From Methylorubrum aminovorans (GTDB lineage: Bacteria; Pseudomonadota; Alphaproteobacteria; Rhizobiales; Beijerinckiaceae), in the NCBI RefSeq assembly GCF_022179725.1, contig NZ_BPRC01000006.1:62001-126000 (forward strand): DNA of 64,000 bases. Direction: 5' to 3'. The notes under the pieces were generated by a model that did no database searches, had not been told where the DNA came from, and saw nothing but the letters and a program-made list of their open reading frames with translations. This document shows, piece by piece, positions 9,504 to 17,068 of the stretch; position 1 is the stretch's first letter; every line of letters starts with the position of its first letter. The position numbers and the translations under genes are program-made.

Positions 9504-9878
9504 TCAGGCGCGCGGCGGCCTTGGCAGGCGGTCGGGAGAGACCGAGGGCATCCTCTCGGACAATCTGGCGTAGGAGGGGCGCGTTCCGTCGGGGAGCGGG
9601 GCATCGCCGGCGACGGTCGTGCTCAAGGCGACGTGGCAACCGCAATGGACGTGGTCGGCTGACCCGGGGTCGGAGGCATGATCCAGGCCAGACACCGTAT
9701 GCGGGACGAGCGAGAGTTCGCTCCTGTCATGGCCTTGACGGCCCTGGTGAGAGACAAGGTCGTCCATGAGACCGGCGCCGGGCATCGCGATGGCCAGCGC
9801 CAGGACGAGCGCGAGGGCGGCGGTTGCCCACCACCCCGTCATCGCTCCGAAGCTCATATGGCGCCGCGCCGAAGTCAT
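9504..9878 (-). CDS. Small membrane-anchored/secreted protein upstream of cusBA
   Basis: 124 residues from an internal ATG (MTSARRHMSFG), because the longer reading frame lacks coding character before it. One hydrophobic segment (WWATAALALVLALAIAMPGAG) is followed by a soluble tail with HVHCGCHVAL, a possible metal-binding Cys/His cluster. It is the first gene of the minus-strand run that continues into cusB and cusA, separated by about 125 bases. Small Cys/His-containing proteins are frequently the first gene of czc operons. No named family is claimed. Confidence 0.6.
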   Translation of the reverse strand: MTSARRHMSFGAMTGWWATAALALVLALAIAMPGAGLMDDLVSHQGRQGHDRSELSLVPHTVSGLDHASDPGSADHVHCGCHVALSTTVAGDAPLPDGTRPSYARLSERMPSVSPDRLPRPPRA

Positions 9879-10032
9879 CACCGTCCTTATCTGCGATTCC
9901 GAGGCTGTGTCGCAAGCTGCGGTCGCCCGTTGTGGTGAAGGCTTCCCTGGTCGGAGGATACTGAATGGTCGCTTCACGCCCCGTTCAAAGCCGTCGGCAG
10001 AGCCTTGTGCGACCAGCAAGGAATTTTCGTCC

Positions 10033-10260
10033 ATGAAACGTCGCTTGATCACCCTGACGACCGCTGCCCTCGCATCGGTCCCCATGACCGCGTCGGCCCA
10101 ACATTACGGCTACGGACCACCTCCCCACCATCATGAGGAGGTGCGCCGCCACCATCACGGCGACCACGACCACGTGGAGGTTCGTCGCCATCATCACGAC
10201 GACCGGGACGAGAACCGCCACGGCTTTGAGCGCCACGATCACCGCGAGTTCGACGACTGA
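10033..10260 (+). CDS. His-rich small secreted protein
   Basis: 75 residues. A signal peptide (MKRRLITLTTAALASVPMTASAQ) precedes a mature part that is almost entirely His, Arg, Asp and Glu (HHHEEVRRHHHGDHDH). The composition suggests periplasmic metal buffering, inferred from the surrounding metal-efflux genes. A GC-rich hairpin with a short T-run follows the stop at 10288-10322. It is similar in design to the protein at 30375-30605. Confidence 0.7.
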   Translation: MKRRLITLTTAALASVPMTASAQHYGYGPPPHHHEEVRRHHHGDHDHVEVRRHHHDDRDENRHGFERHDHREFDD

Positions 10261-10445
10261 ACGTTTCGGTCGACCGAACCAAGGCGGACGCCCGCCCCGA
10301 CTTGCGTCGAGGCGGGCGTTTCCACGATGCGTGAGGGGGCTGTATCGCACCGTGAAAAGTCGTCCGGGCAAGGGGACGCCGCGAGCGCGTAGCCGAGGCC
10401 CGTTGCCAGGAGCGCGAAGACGACGAGCAGGGGCAGCAATCGCAT
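10239..10445 (-). CDS. Possible small secreted protein, convergent (doubtful)
   Basis: 68 residues from an ATG with GGGAG upstream. The first 22 residues (MRLLPLLVVFALLATGLGYALA) form a convincing signal peptide followed by CPDDFSRC. The rest of the frame runs through the terminator-like hairpin at 10288-10322 and overlaps the end of the convergent His-rich gene by 22 bases, which argues against a full-length gene. Either the peptide is real with a low-complexity tail or it is a chance frame. Confidence 0.3.
   Translation of the reverse strand: MRLLPLLVVFALLATGLGYALAASPCPDDFSRCDTAPSRIVETPASTQVGAGVRLGSVDRNVQSSNSR
10288..10322 (+). terminator. Rho-independent-like terminator after His-rich gene
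   Basis: Stem with arms ACGCCCGCC and GGCGGGCGT extended by CGAC/GTCG around a short TTGC loop, followed by TTT. It lies 28 bases after the stop of the gene ending at 10260. The T-tract is short, so termination may be only partial. Confidence 0.6.
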
Positions 10446-10483
10446 CGCGCGTCTCCCGCTCATCGTGTCACCTCGTGGGAAGC

Positions 10484-10747
10484 TTACTTCTTGCCGGGCT
10501 TATCCTGGCTGTGCCCGTGCGCGTGGCCGTCGCCTTCGCGGTGCGCGGGCTTGCCGTCCGGGCCTTTCTCCTGCGCCTCCCGCACCCGCGGATCGTCACG
10601 GTGGGCGGGTCCGCCGGAGACGTCGCCCGAGTTCGGGACGCTGCGCTCCGGATTGGAGGCGTTGCCGTGCCCGTCGACCGCGAGGGCGGGCGTGGCCGCT
10701 CCGGCCAGCATCGCGGCGGTGAGAACGGCGGCAAGCGTACGCTTCAT
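10484..10747 (-). CDS. Small secreted charged protein
   Basis: 87 residues: signal peptide (MKRTLAAVLTAAMLAGAATPALA) and a disordered, charged mature part rich in Gly, Asp, His and Pro, ending in DGHAHGHSQDKPGKK. It lies between other small secreted proteins and the DUF1275 gene. No family is recognised. A metal-buffering or envelope role is inferred from the His/Asp content and the metal-resistance neighbourhood. Confidence 0.65.
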   Translation of the reverse strand: MKRTLAAVLTAAMLAGAATPALAVDGHGNASNPERSVPNSGDVSGGPAHRDDPRVREAQEKGPDGKPAHREGDGHAHGHSQDKPGKK

Positions 10748-10989
10748 CGATCTGTATCCCTTCCATCGGCCACATCGGCCGCTTGAGGAGTGGAGATAGC
10801 CGACCCGTTTGACTGCCGTTCGCCGCGTTCGTGACGAAGTGTGTCAGGCGCGCGTGCCGACACACTTCGTCAAGGTCGAGCAAAGCCTCGGCCATGGGGT
10901 CGACGTATCCCTACCGGCTCCCCGCAGGACCGGACGCCGGGTCGAACGCGACCCCGGCGAGATCCGACGCGGCAGCGACAGGTGGCCAA

Positions 10990-11721
10990 GTGGACAGATC
11001 TTTCCCGTCGAGACCCGAGACCCGCGTGCCCCTGGCCGTCGCGCTGGCATTCCTGGCGGGTTCGGCCGACTCGATAGGCTTCCTGGAACACTCTCAACTG
11101 TTCATGTCGTTCATGAGTGGGAACACGACCCGGTTCGGCGTCGCGGCCAGTTCCTTCGATTGGTCGGGCGTCACCAGGTTCGGCAGCACCATCGCGCTGT
11201 TCTGCTTCGGTGCGTTCGCCGGCACCCTTGTTGCGGCTTGGGCTGGGCGGTGGCGTCTTTCGGTCCTGCTCGGCGCGCAGGCCGTCCTGCTGTCCATCGG
11301 CAACCTCCTGCCGGAAGCTTCCGATGCGTTTCCTCTTCATGCCTATCCCGTCGTCCTTGCCCTCGGCATGCTGAATGCGACGCTGCAGGATGAGGCCGGG
11401 CGGAGCCTCGCCCTGACCTACGTCACCGGAACCGTCGTACGTTTCGGGACCGGTTTGGCGAACATGGTCCTGCACAAGCCCGCGCCGTCGTTCTGGCTCC
11501 AGGCACCGCTTTGGGCGGGCCTGACGCTTGGCGCGGTCGCCGGCGGCTTCATCCAGAAGGCCCTTGGTCCCGATGCCTTCCTCGTTCCGGCGGCCCTGTC
11601 CGCGTCGCTGGCTGTCGCAGGCATCATCCTCACGGTGGCACTGCCTGGGAGCGGCTATGTCTCGAACGAGCGGTCGGCGCAGCCGGACGCGCACCCCGAC
11701 GCACCGGCGACCGCCCGGTAG
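10990..11721 (+). CDS. DUF1275 (YoaK-like) membrane protein
   Basis: 243 residues from a GTG with AGGTGG upstream; the frame is open further, with ATGs at 10831 and 10894, but the extra N-terminal residues look non-coding. It shows the DUF1275 pattern: an opening helix (PLAVALAFLAGSADSIGFL), then FMSGNTTRFG, and later TYVTGTVVRFG, within about six transmembrane helices. The family is a widespread inner-membrane group of unknown substrate. It converges on the histidine kinase gene with only eight bases between the stops, so it is not part of that operon. Confidence 0.85.
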   Translation: MDRSFPSRPETRVPLAVALAFLAGSADSIGFLEHSQLFMSFMSGNTTRFGVAASSFDWSGVTRFGSTIALFCFGAFAGTLVAAWAGRWRLSVLLGAQAVLLSIGNLLPEASDAFPLHAYPVVLALGMLNATLQDEAGRSLALTYVTGTVVRFGTGLANMVLHKPAPSFWLQAPLWAGLTLGAVAGGFIQKALGPDAFLVPAALSASLAVAGIILTVALPGSGYVSNERSAQPDAHPDAPATAR

Positions 11722-11729
11722 GCCGCGTC

Positions 11730-13061
11730 TCAATCGCGTCCCTTCGCCCTCGGCAGGCGGATCTCGGCCCGCAGGCTGCCCTCTGGCCGGTTCGACAGGA
11801 CGAGCGTGCCGCCGTCCGCCTCGACCGCGCGCCGGGCGATGGTCAGTCCGAGCCCCGTCCCGCCCGTGTTGCGGTTACGCGACCCCTCCAGCCTGGTGAA
11901 GGGCTGGAAGGCCCGGGCGACGTCCTCCGGCGCGATGCCGGGGCCGTCGTCGTCGATGCGCACCACCAGGGTCGCCTCTTCGATCTCGATGCCGACCCGG
12001 ACCCGGATCCCGTAGCGCACACCGTTGTCGACAAGGTTCTCGACCGCGCGGCGGAAGGCAACGGGACGTACCGACGCCAGCGCCCGGCCGGGGCCGTCGT
12101 AGCCCACCTCGCGGCCCACGTCCGCGGAGGCGTCGGCGACGCTCATCAGCACGCTCGCCACGTTGACGACCTGCCGTGCTTCCGGGTCGGCTTCGCCACG
12201 CAGGTACGACAGCGTCGCGTCGATCATGGCCTGCATGTCGTCGAGGTCGGCAGCCATGGCACGGCGGTCCGCAAGGTCATCGACCTTGTCCAGGCGAAGA
12301 CGGAGCCGGGCGATCGGCGTGCGCAGATCGTGCGAGACCGCCGCCAAAGCCTGCGTCCGTTCCGCGACGAGGCGGTGGATGCGCCCTTGCATCGCGTTCA
12401 GCGCCCGACCGATCCCGCGCGTCTCGTCCGGTCCGACCTCAGGCACGGACACGACCGTACCGTGCCCGATCCGGACGGTGGCGTGCGTAAGTTCCCTGAG
12501 CGGGCCGGCGATCCGGTGCACCAGCACGACGGCGGCGACGCCGACCAGGATCGCCATCGCGGTGGCGAGGTACGCCCAGGGTGCAAGGTGGACCAGGTGA
12601 GGCGAATGGGCGGACCGGAAGGTCAGGAAACTGCCGTCCGGCAGCGGGAAGGCGCCGCGCAGGTCCTGTTGGTGCAGCGGCTCGTCCGGCGCCGCCAGGG
12701 CGAGCGCCAGACCTGGGCCGAGCACGGGCTCGATCTCCAGGACGCGTTCGCGCAGATCGCGCAAGGCGGGGTCTGTCTTGCCCGTCTCGGCGGATTCCCC
12801 CCGCTCCCAGCCTATCTCGAAATGACCCGACGAGAGGGCTTTTGCCTCGATGCCGCGCTCCCCCGGCGGTCGCCGCAGTACCGCTTCCCGCGCCAAGACG
12901 AGCTGTCGCGCCACTTCGTTCGCGAACGCCTCGTCGGCCGCGGCCGACGCCGACTGACGGTACAGCAACAACGCGCCCCCGTGGACCACGAGTACCGCCA
13001 GCAACAGCACGGCGACGGTGCGCCCCTCCAGGCTGCGGGCAAGATCGACCAGTTGTTTCAC
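11730..13061 (-). CDS. Sensor histidine kinase (HAMP, HisKA, HATPase_c)
   Basis: 443-residue transmembrane sensor kinase. Two membrane helices (about residues 15-35 and 165-185) flank a periplasmic domain of about 130 residues. HAMP follows, then the H-box AVSHDLRTPIARLRLRL, N-box ENLVDNGVRYG, and G-boxes DDDGPGI and GGTGLGLTIA. The GTG start overlaps the response regulator stop by four bases, so translation is probably coupled. The periplasmic domain is not recognised. Location among efflux genes suggests a metal or envelope-stress signal, by inference. Confidence 0.95.
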   Translation of the reverse strand: MKQLVDLARSLEGRTVAVLLLAVLVVHGGALLLYRQSASAAADEAFANEVARQLVLAREAVLRRPPGERGIEAKALSSGHFEIGWERGESAETGKTDPALRDLRERVLEIEPVLGPGLALALAAPDEPLHQQDLRGAFPLPDGSFLTFRSAHSPHLVHLAPWAYLATAMAILVGVAAVVLVHRIAGPLRELTHATVRIGHGTVVSVPEVGPDETRGIGRALNAMQGRIHRLVAERTQALAAVSHDLRTPIARLRLRLDKVDDLADRRAMAADLDDMQAMIDATLSYLRGEADPEARQVVNVASVLMSVADASADVGREVGYDGPGRALASVRPVAFRRAVENLVDNGVRYGIRVRVGIEIEEATLVVRIDDDGPGIAPEDVARAFQPFTRLEGSRNRNTGGTGLGLTIARRAVEADGGTLVLSNRPEGSLRAEIRLPRAKGRD

Positions 13062-13819
13062 GCCCGCTCGACCTTGGCGGCCATCATGTAGCCGGAGCCG
13101 CGAACCGTCTTGATCACGGGGAGCGTGCCCTCGGGCGGTTCGAGCTTGCGCCTCAGGCGGCTGACCAGGGTGTCCACGCTACGGTCGGACGGGGCGGCGA
13201 GCCGTCCGCGGCTCATCTCCAGGATCTGCTCGCGGCCGAGCACGCGCCCGGGATGCTCTAGGAACACCATGAGTAGGTCGTGCTCGGCCCCCGAGAGGTC
13301 TACGGCAGCCCCCCCGGGATCGGTCAGCTGCCGGCTGCGCAAATCGAGCCGCCAGCCGGCGAAGGTCAGAACCTGTGCCCTCTCCGCCGCGGTGGCGGCC
13401 GGCGCGATGGTGGTCCGACGCAGCACCGCGCGGATGCGGGCAAGGAGTTCCGGCCGGCCGAACGGCTTGGCGACGTAGTCGTCGGCTCCGAGTTCGAGTC
13501 CGAGTACCCGGTCCGCCTCCTCGTTGCGGGCGGAGAGCATGATGACCGGCACGGTGCCCTTGCTGCGCAGCGCCCGCAGCAGATCGAAGCCGGAGGCGCC
13601 GGGCAGCATCACGTCGAGCAAGACGAGATCGACCGACTTCCCGGGCAGAAGCGACCACATCTCGGCGCCGCTGCGGCAACCGGTGACGCGGTAGCCGCTC
13701 TCCCTCAGGAGTCGCGTGACCAACACCCGCATGCCGTCGTCGTCTTCGATCAGGAGGATGTGCTCCTGTGCGCAGCCCGCTCCCGGCCTGTCATCGCGTT
13801 CCATCAGCCACCGTTTCAT
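13058..13819 (-). CDS. OmpR-family response regulator
   Basis: 253 residues. The receiver domain shows the acidic pair IEDDDG, the phosphorylation site in LVLLDVMLPG and the conserved Lys in YVAKPFG. The winged-helix DNA-binding domain ends with VRGSGYMM. An alternative start (MERDDRPG) lies five codons in. It is the first gene of the pair and overlaps the kinase gene. Targets are not visible; the nearby metal-efflux operons are candidates. Confidence 0.95.
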   Translation of the reverse strand: MKRWLMERDDRPGAGCAQEHILLIEDDDGMRVLVTRLLRESGYRVTGCRSGAEMWSLLPGKSVDLVLLDVMLPGASGFDLLRALRSKGTVPVIMLSARNEEADRVLGLELGADDYVAKPFGRPELLARIRAVLRRTTIAPAATAAERAQVLTFAGWRLDLRSRQLTDPGGAAVDLSGAEHDLLMVFLEHPGRVLGREQILEMSRGRLAAPSDRSVDTLVSRLRRKLEPPEGTLPVIKTVRGSGYMMAAKVERA

Positions 13820-14329
13820 CCATCGCCGCGGGGTCCATTGCGAACAAAGTCTCCGTCAGATTCAGATAACGCATCAGGGGACTCTCATCGAGTGGGCCAC
13901 GAACGTCAATGAAGTCACTTGTATAAATTTTGCATATTTTATATTGTCGATACGACTGCTCGACCAAAAATACGACCAATTTGATTTGATAGTATGCTCT
14001 ATACATAATTAAATGTAATTTACGAGGATATCAAAATTTTGAAGTCAGAAGCGGTCGATGCCGGGTGAGTACAAATCGGCCTATGGATCCGGCTGTCGCG
14101 GAGGTGCGAATGGAGCGATCCGATGCTCGTTCGCCCGATTTCCCGGAAAAGAGCTGAACGGTGGTTCGAAGACATCGCCGAATACTCCTGAATTCGGACG
14201 GGCCGGCGCTCGGATTACTCTAACACCATGAGGCGTGAATTAACCTTTTTTTAACTCTAACTCATTAGATTTGATTAACAAATTTGTGCACGCCGGGACA
14301 GGATGCCGGCAAGAGGGAGGCTGGCGGCG
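13820..14329. other. AT-rich intergenic region
   Basis: About 510 bases without a supported gene. Two stretches (about 13920-14045 and 14215-14290) are strikingly AT-rich against the GC-rich background. They contain many TATA-like hexamers that could serve as promoters for the FlgC-like gene at 14330 and the response regulator on the other strand. The base composition is a sign of foreign DNA or of a silenced promoter region. Confidence 0.6.
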
Positions 14330-14734
14330 ATGAAGGACGACATTTCCGGGCCAAGCTTGGCGTCTGCCGCCCTACGCATACATCAGGGTCGCATGCGCGT
14401 GTCGGTCGAGAATATTGCCAACGCGCGTTCCACGGCGTCCGCCCCAGACGGCGAACCCTATAGGCGCAAGATTGCAGTGTTCGAGCCGATCACGGGCAAC
14501 ACCGAAGAGGCACCGGCCATCCGTATCGTACGCGACAAGACCGAATTCCCGACGGTTCATAGTCCTGGACACCCCGCCGCCGATGCTGGCGGCAACCTCA
14601 AGCTTCCCAATGTCCGCCCTACGGTCGAGATGTCCGAACTTCGCTCTGCGATGCGAGCGTACGAGGCCAATCTGCGCACTATCGCGACCTTTGACGACCT
14701 GAAAGGAAAGACGCTCGCGCTACTGAAGAGCTGA
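14330..14734 (+). CDS. Orphan FlgC-like flagellar rod protein
   Basis: 134 residues from the ATG with GAGGGAGG upstream. The N-terminal rod motif (LRIHQGRMRVSVENIANA) and the segment PYRRKIAVFEP resemble FlgC, and the C-terminus (VEMSELRSAMRAYEANLRTI) is the paired coiled-coil of axial flagellar proteins. Length matches FlgC, a proximal rod subunit exported by the flagellar type III apparatus. No other flagellar gene is nearby: the neighbours are a two-component system and ZIP/CDF transporters. It may be a divergent paralogue with another partner or a transferred stray gene. Confidence 0.75.
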   Translation: MKDDISGPSLASAALRIHQGRMRVSVENIANARSTASAPDGEPYRRKIAVFEPITGNTEEAPAIRIVRDKTEFPTVHSPGHPAADAGGNLKLPNVRPTVEMSELRSAMRAYEANLRTIATFDDLKGKTLALLKS

Positions 14735-14793
14735 TGTCATCGACCCGAAAGCCTTTCGTGATGACGCATCAAACGCGGCCGGCACGTGCGCCA

Positions 14794-15480
14794 TCAACCG
14801 ACAAGCTCATCGAGCAAGAGCAATAGCAGGAAGCCTGCGAAGAACATCGCGGTCACCCATGGACGGTCCTCCGTTTCGTGTGCCTCGACCAAAAGTTCCT
14901 CCGTCACGAGGTAGAGGAGCGCAATCAGGCCGAAGGCGAGAAAGCCGCCGCGGATGGCCGCGGGCAGCGTGGCGACCGGGCCGCCGAGCAGCGCACCGAG
15001 CGGCAGCAGGACGACGAGGGCGGCGGTCAAGCCGACCACCCTGGCTTTCGAGGTTCCGCCCTCGCCGAGTTCGTTCGCGACGGTCAGGCCGAGGAACAGC
15101 ACCTCGATGGTCAGGGCGACCGTAAGCAGGAAACCGGCCTTGGCGCCCGCTGCGAAGGCGATGCCGAGGACGAGCCCGTCCACCAAGATATCAATTCCGG
15201 TGACGGTCAGTAGACCGACTGGTCCTTTCACCCGACGCTCCAGAGTGCGGACCGCGAGCATGGCGGCAACACCGACGCCGCCGCCGACCAGGGTGGCCCA
15301 AGGCGATCCGGCATGCTTGAGGTCAGGCAGGATCTCGCCCGCCGCCGCGGCGAATACGACGCCTGCGGCGAAGTGCTGGATGGCGCTGACCAAGACGGGT
15401 CCCGGCCGCATGTTGACGGCGACCGCGGCGCCGAGGACGGCGGCGGCTGCCGGGATGAGGGTATAGAGCCAGGCTTGCAT
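14794..15480 (-). CDS. ZIP-family metal transporter
   Basis: 228 residues with about eight transmembrane helices. Family signatures are HFAAGVVFAA in helix 2 and the paired helices IDILVDGLVLGIAF and LTIEVLFLGLTVANE, which carry the metal-path Asp/Glu residues. ZIP proteins usually bring divalent metal into the cytoplasm. It starts seven bases after the stop of the CDF exporter gene on the same strand, so an importer-like and an exporter gene share one transcript, driven by the MerR-type promoter at 16498-16528. Confidence 0.88.
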   Translation of the reverse strand: MQAWLYTLIPAAAAVLGAAVAVNMRPGPVLVSAIQHFAAGVVFAAAAGEILPDLKHAGSPWATLVGGGVGVAAMLAVRTLERRVKGPVGLLTVTGIDILVDGLVLGIAFAAGAKAGFLLTVALTIEVLFLGLTVANELGEGGTSKARVVGLTAALVVLLPLGALLGGPVATLPAAIRGGFLAFGLIALLYLVTEELLVEAHETEDRPWVTAMFFAGFLLLLLLDELVG

Positions 15481-15487
15481 CGCAGGT

Positions 15488-16444
15488 TCAGACCACGCCG
15501 TCCGGGGCCAGGGCGCAGGCGGTCGTCTCGCTCGTCTCGACCTGCAACGTGACGTGGACGATCCCGAAGCGGCCCCTCAATTCGCGTGCGGCTCGTATAA
15601 GGAAAGCGTCGTCCGTGCCGTCCGGCCTTACGAGATGGCTCGTCAGGGCGACCTCGGTCGTGCTCATCGGCCAGACGTGATAGTCGTGGACGGCCGTGAC
15701 GTCCTCCAAGCCCCGCAGATGCGCGCGCACGGCGTCAGGGTCGATGCCGGGGGGCACGGCGGCGAGCGACATCCGCACGCTGTCGCGCAGGAGTCCCCAA
15801 GTGCTCCATACGACCGCCGCGGCGATGAGTAGGCTGGTCACCGGATCGAGCCAACGCCAACCCGTCAGGGCGATAAGCAGGCCGGCGACGACGACGCCCG
15901 CCGAGACGGCGGCATCGGCGGCCATGTGCAGAAAGGCCCCCTTCACGTTGAGGTCGCCTTCGCGCCCCGATGCGAACAGCCAAGCGCTGATGCCGTTGAT
16001 CAGGATGCCGATGCCCGCGACCACCATCACGGTGGTCCCGGCCACCGGTGCGGGCTCACCGAAGCGCCGGACGGCCTCCCAGGCGATGGCGCCCATGGCG
16101 ACGAGGAGGATGACCGCGTTGAACAAGGCGGCCAGGATCGAGGAGCTCTTCATGCCGTAGGTGTAGCGCGGCTTAGGCGCCCGTTTCCCGAGAATGGCCG
16201 CGGCCCAGGCGACGGCGAGCCCGAGTACGTCCGAGAGGTTGTGGCCTGCGTCGGCGACGAGGGCGAGGGAATTGCTCAAGAACCCGTAGACCGCCTCGAC
16301 GATCACGAAGGCGACGTTCAGACCGATGCCGACGGCGAAGGCCCTTCCGAAACCGAAGGATGCCTGAGCATTGCCGGAATGGCCGTGTTCGTGTCCACCT
16401 CCGTCACGGAGGGCACGGACGGAGCGATCTGCGTGTCCGGTCAT
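15488..16444 (-). CDS. Cation diffusion facilitator (CzcD type), second copy
   Basis: 318 residues: a short His-containing leader (GGGHEHGHSG), six transmembrane helices with VADAGHNLSDVLG in helix 2 and HMAADAAVSAG in helix 5, and a C-terminal metal-binding domain with DYHVWPMSTTEV. It is related to but distinct from the CDF at 2832-3773. The ATG is 54 bases downstream of a promoter whose 19-base spacer holds a MerR-type dyad, so it is probably induced by the adjacent CadR-like regulator. The ZIP gene follows directly. Confidence 0.95.
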   Translation of the reverse strand: MTGHADRSVRALRDGGGHEHGHSGNAQASFGFGRAFAVGIGLNVAFVIVEAVYGFLSNSLALVADAGHNLSDVLGLAVAWAAAILGKRAPKPRYTYGMKSSSILAALFNAVILLVAMGAIAWEAVRRFGEPAPVAGTTVMVVAGIGILINGISAWLFASGREGDLNVKGAFLHMAADAAVSAGVVVAGLLIALTGWRWLDPVTSLLIAAAVVWSTWGLLRDSVRMSLAAVPPGIDPDAVRAHLRGLEDVTAVHDYHVWPMSTTEVALTSHLVRPDGTDDAFLIRAARELRGRFGIVHVTLQVETSETTACALAPDGVV

Positions 16445-16497
16445 TGGGAAATCCGCTCGGCTTCATGCCCTCGGCGGGGCGTCCGACATATGCGGCA

Positions 16498-16528
16498 CGC
16501 CTAATTCCTCTAGCGACTGGAGGAGCAA
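16498..16528 (-). promoter_or_regulatory. MerR-type promoter/operator of CDF-ZIP operon
   Basis: Read on the minus strand: -35 TTGCTC (16528-16523), a 19-base spacer, and -10 TAGGCG (16503-16498). The spacer holds the dyad CCTCCAG-TCG-CTAGAGG (16507-16523). A 19-base spacer, longer than the 17 optimal for sigma-70, is the hallmark of MerR-family promoters, which the regulator untwists. The layout is the same as at 17010-17040. Confidence 0.8.
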
Positions 16529-16581
16529 GGGGTTTCGAACGTGGTGAGCGCATAAAATCCAATTCCGCGTGGCCGTAGGCA

Positions 16582-17004
16582 TCAGTGAACCTCGTGCAGG
16601 CATTCACCGTGATCGGCCAGCACCTCGACGATGCGGCATTCCCGGACACTGCCCCGCGAGCATTGATCCAGCATCGCCTGGACCTCCACCCTCAACCCGG
16701 TGAGCCGCGCAATCCGGTCGTCGATGTCAGCGAGATGCCGGCGGGCGATTGCGTCTACCTCCCCGCACGGGCGTTCCGGCTGCTCGGCGAGATCGAGCAG
16801 CGCGCGGATGTCCTCGATCTCAAATCCGAGTTCACGCGCGTGCCGAATGAACCGAAGCCTGCGGACGTCGGCCGCGCCGTAGGTCCGCCGGTTGCCTTCC
16901 GTTCGGGACGCGCGCGGCAGGAGTCCGCGCTCCTCGTAGAATCGGATGGTCGGCACCTTCACGGCTGCCTGCCGCGACAATTCCCCGATTGCGATGGGCT
17001 TCAA
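16582..17004 (-). CDS. MerR-family metal regulator, CadR/PbrR-like
   Basis: 140 residues from a TTG start (LKPIAIGELSRQAAVKVPT); the frame is open upstream but passes through the operator. The winged-helix domain with TIRFYEERGLLP is followed by a dimerisation helix. Cysteines at PERPCGEVD, near DQCSRG, in RECRIVEVL and near the C-terminus match the CadR/PbrR group sensing Cd2+, Pb2+ or Zn2+. It is divergent to the P-type ATPase gene, with the dyad operator in the 64-base gap. Confidence 0.9.
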   Translation of the reverse strand: MKPIAIGELSRQAAVKVPTIRFYEERGLLPRASRTEGNRRTYGAADVRRLRFIRHARELGFEIEDIRALLDLAEQPERPCGEVDAIARRHLADIDDRIARLTGLRVEVQAMLDQCSRGSVRECRIVEVLADHGECLHEVH

Positions 17005-17009
17005 GATAT

Positions 17010-17040
17010 TTGCTCCTCTAGTCGCTAGAGGAAGTAGGGT
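17010..17040 (+). promoter_or_regulatory. MerR-type promoter/operator of the P-type ATPase
   Basis: -35 TTGCTC (17010-17015), a 19-base spacer, and -10 TAGGGT (17035-17040). The spacer contains a perfect 8-3-8 inverted repeat, TCCTCTAG-TCG-CTAGAGGA (17014-17032). It lies between the divergent regulator (TTG at 17004) and ATPase (GTG at 17069), as in merR/cadR-type systems. Confidence 0.85.
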
Positions 17041-17068
17041 CGCCTTAACCACAAGGAAGGCACCCGCC

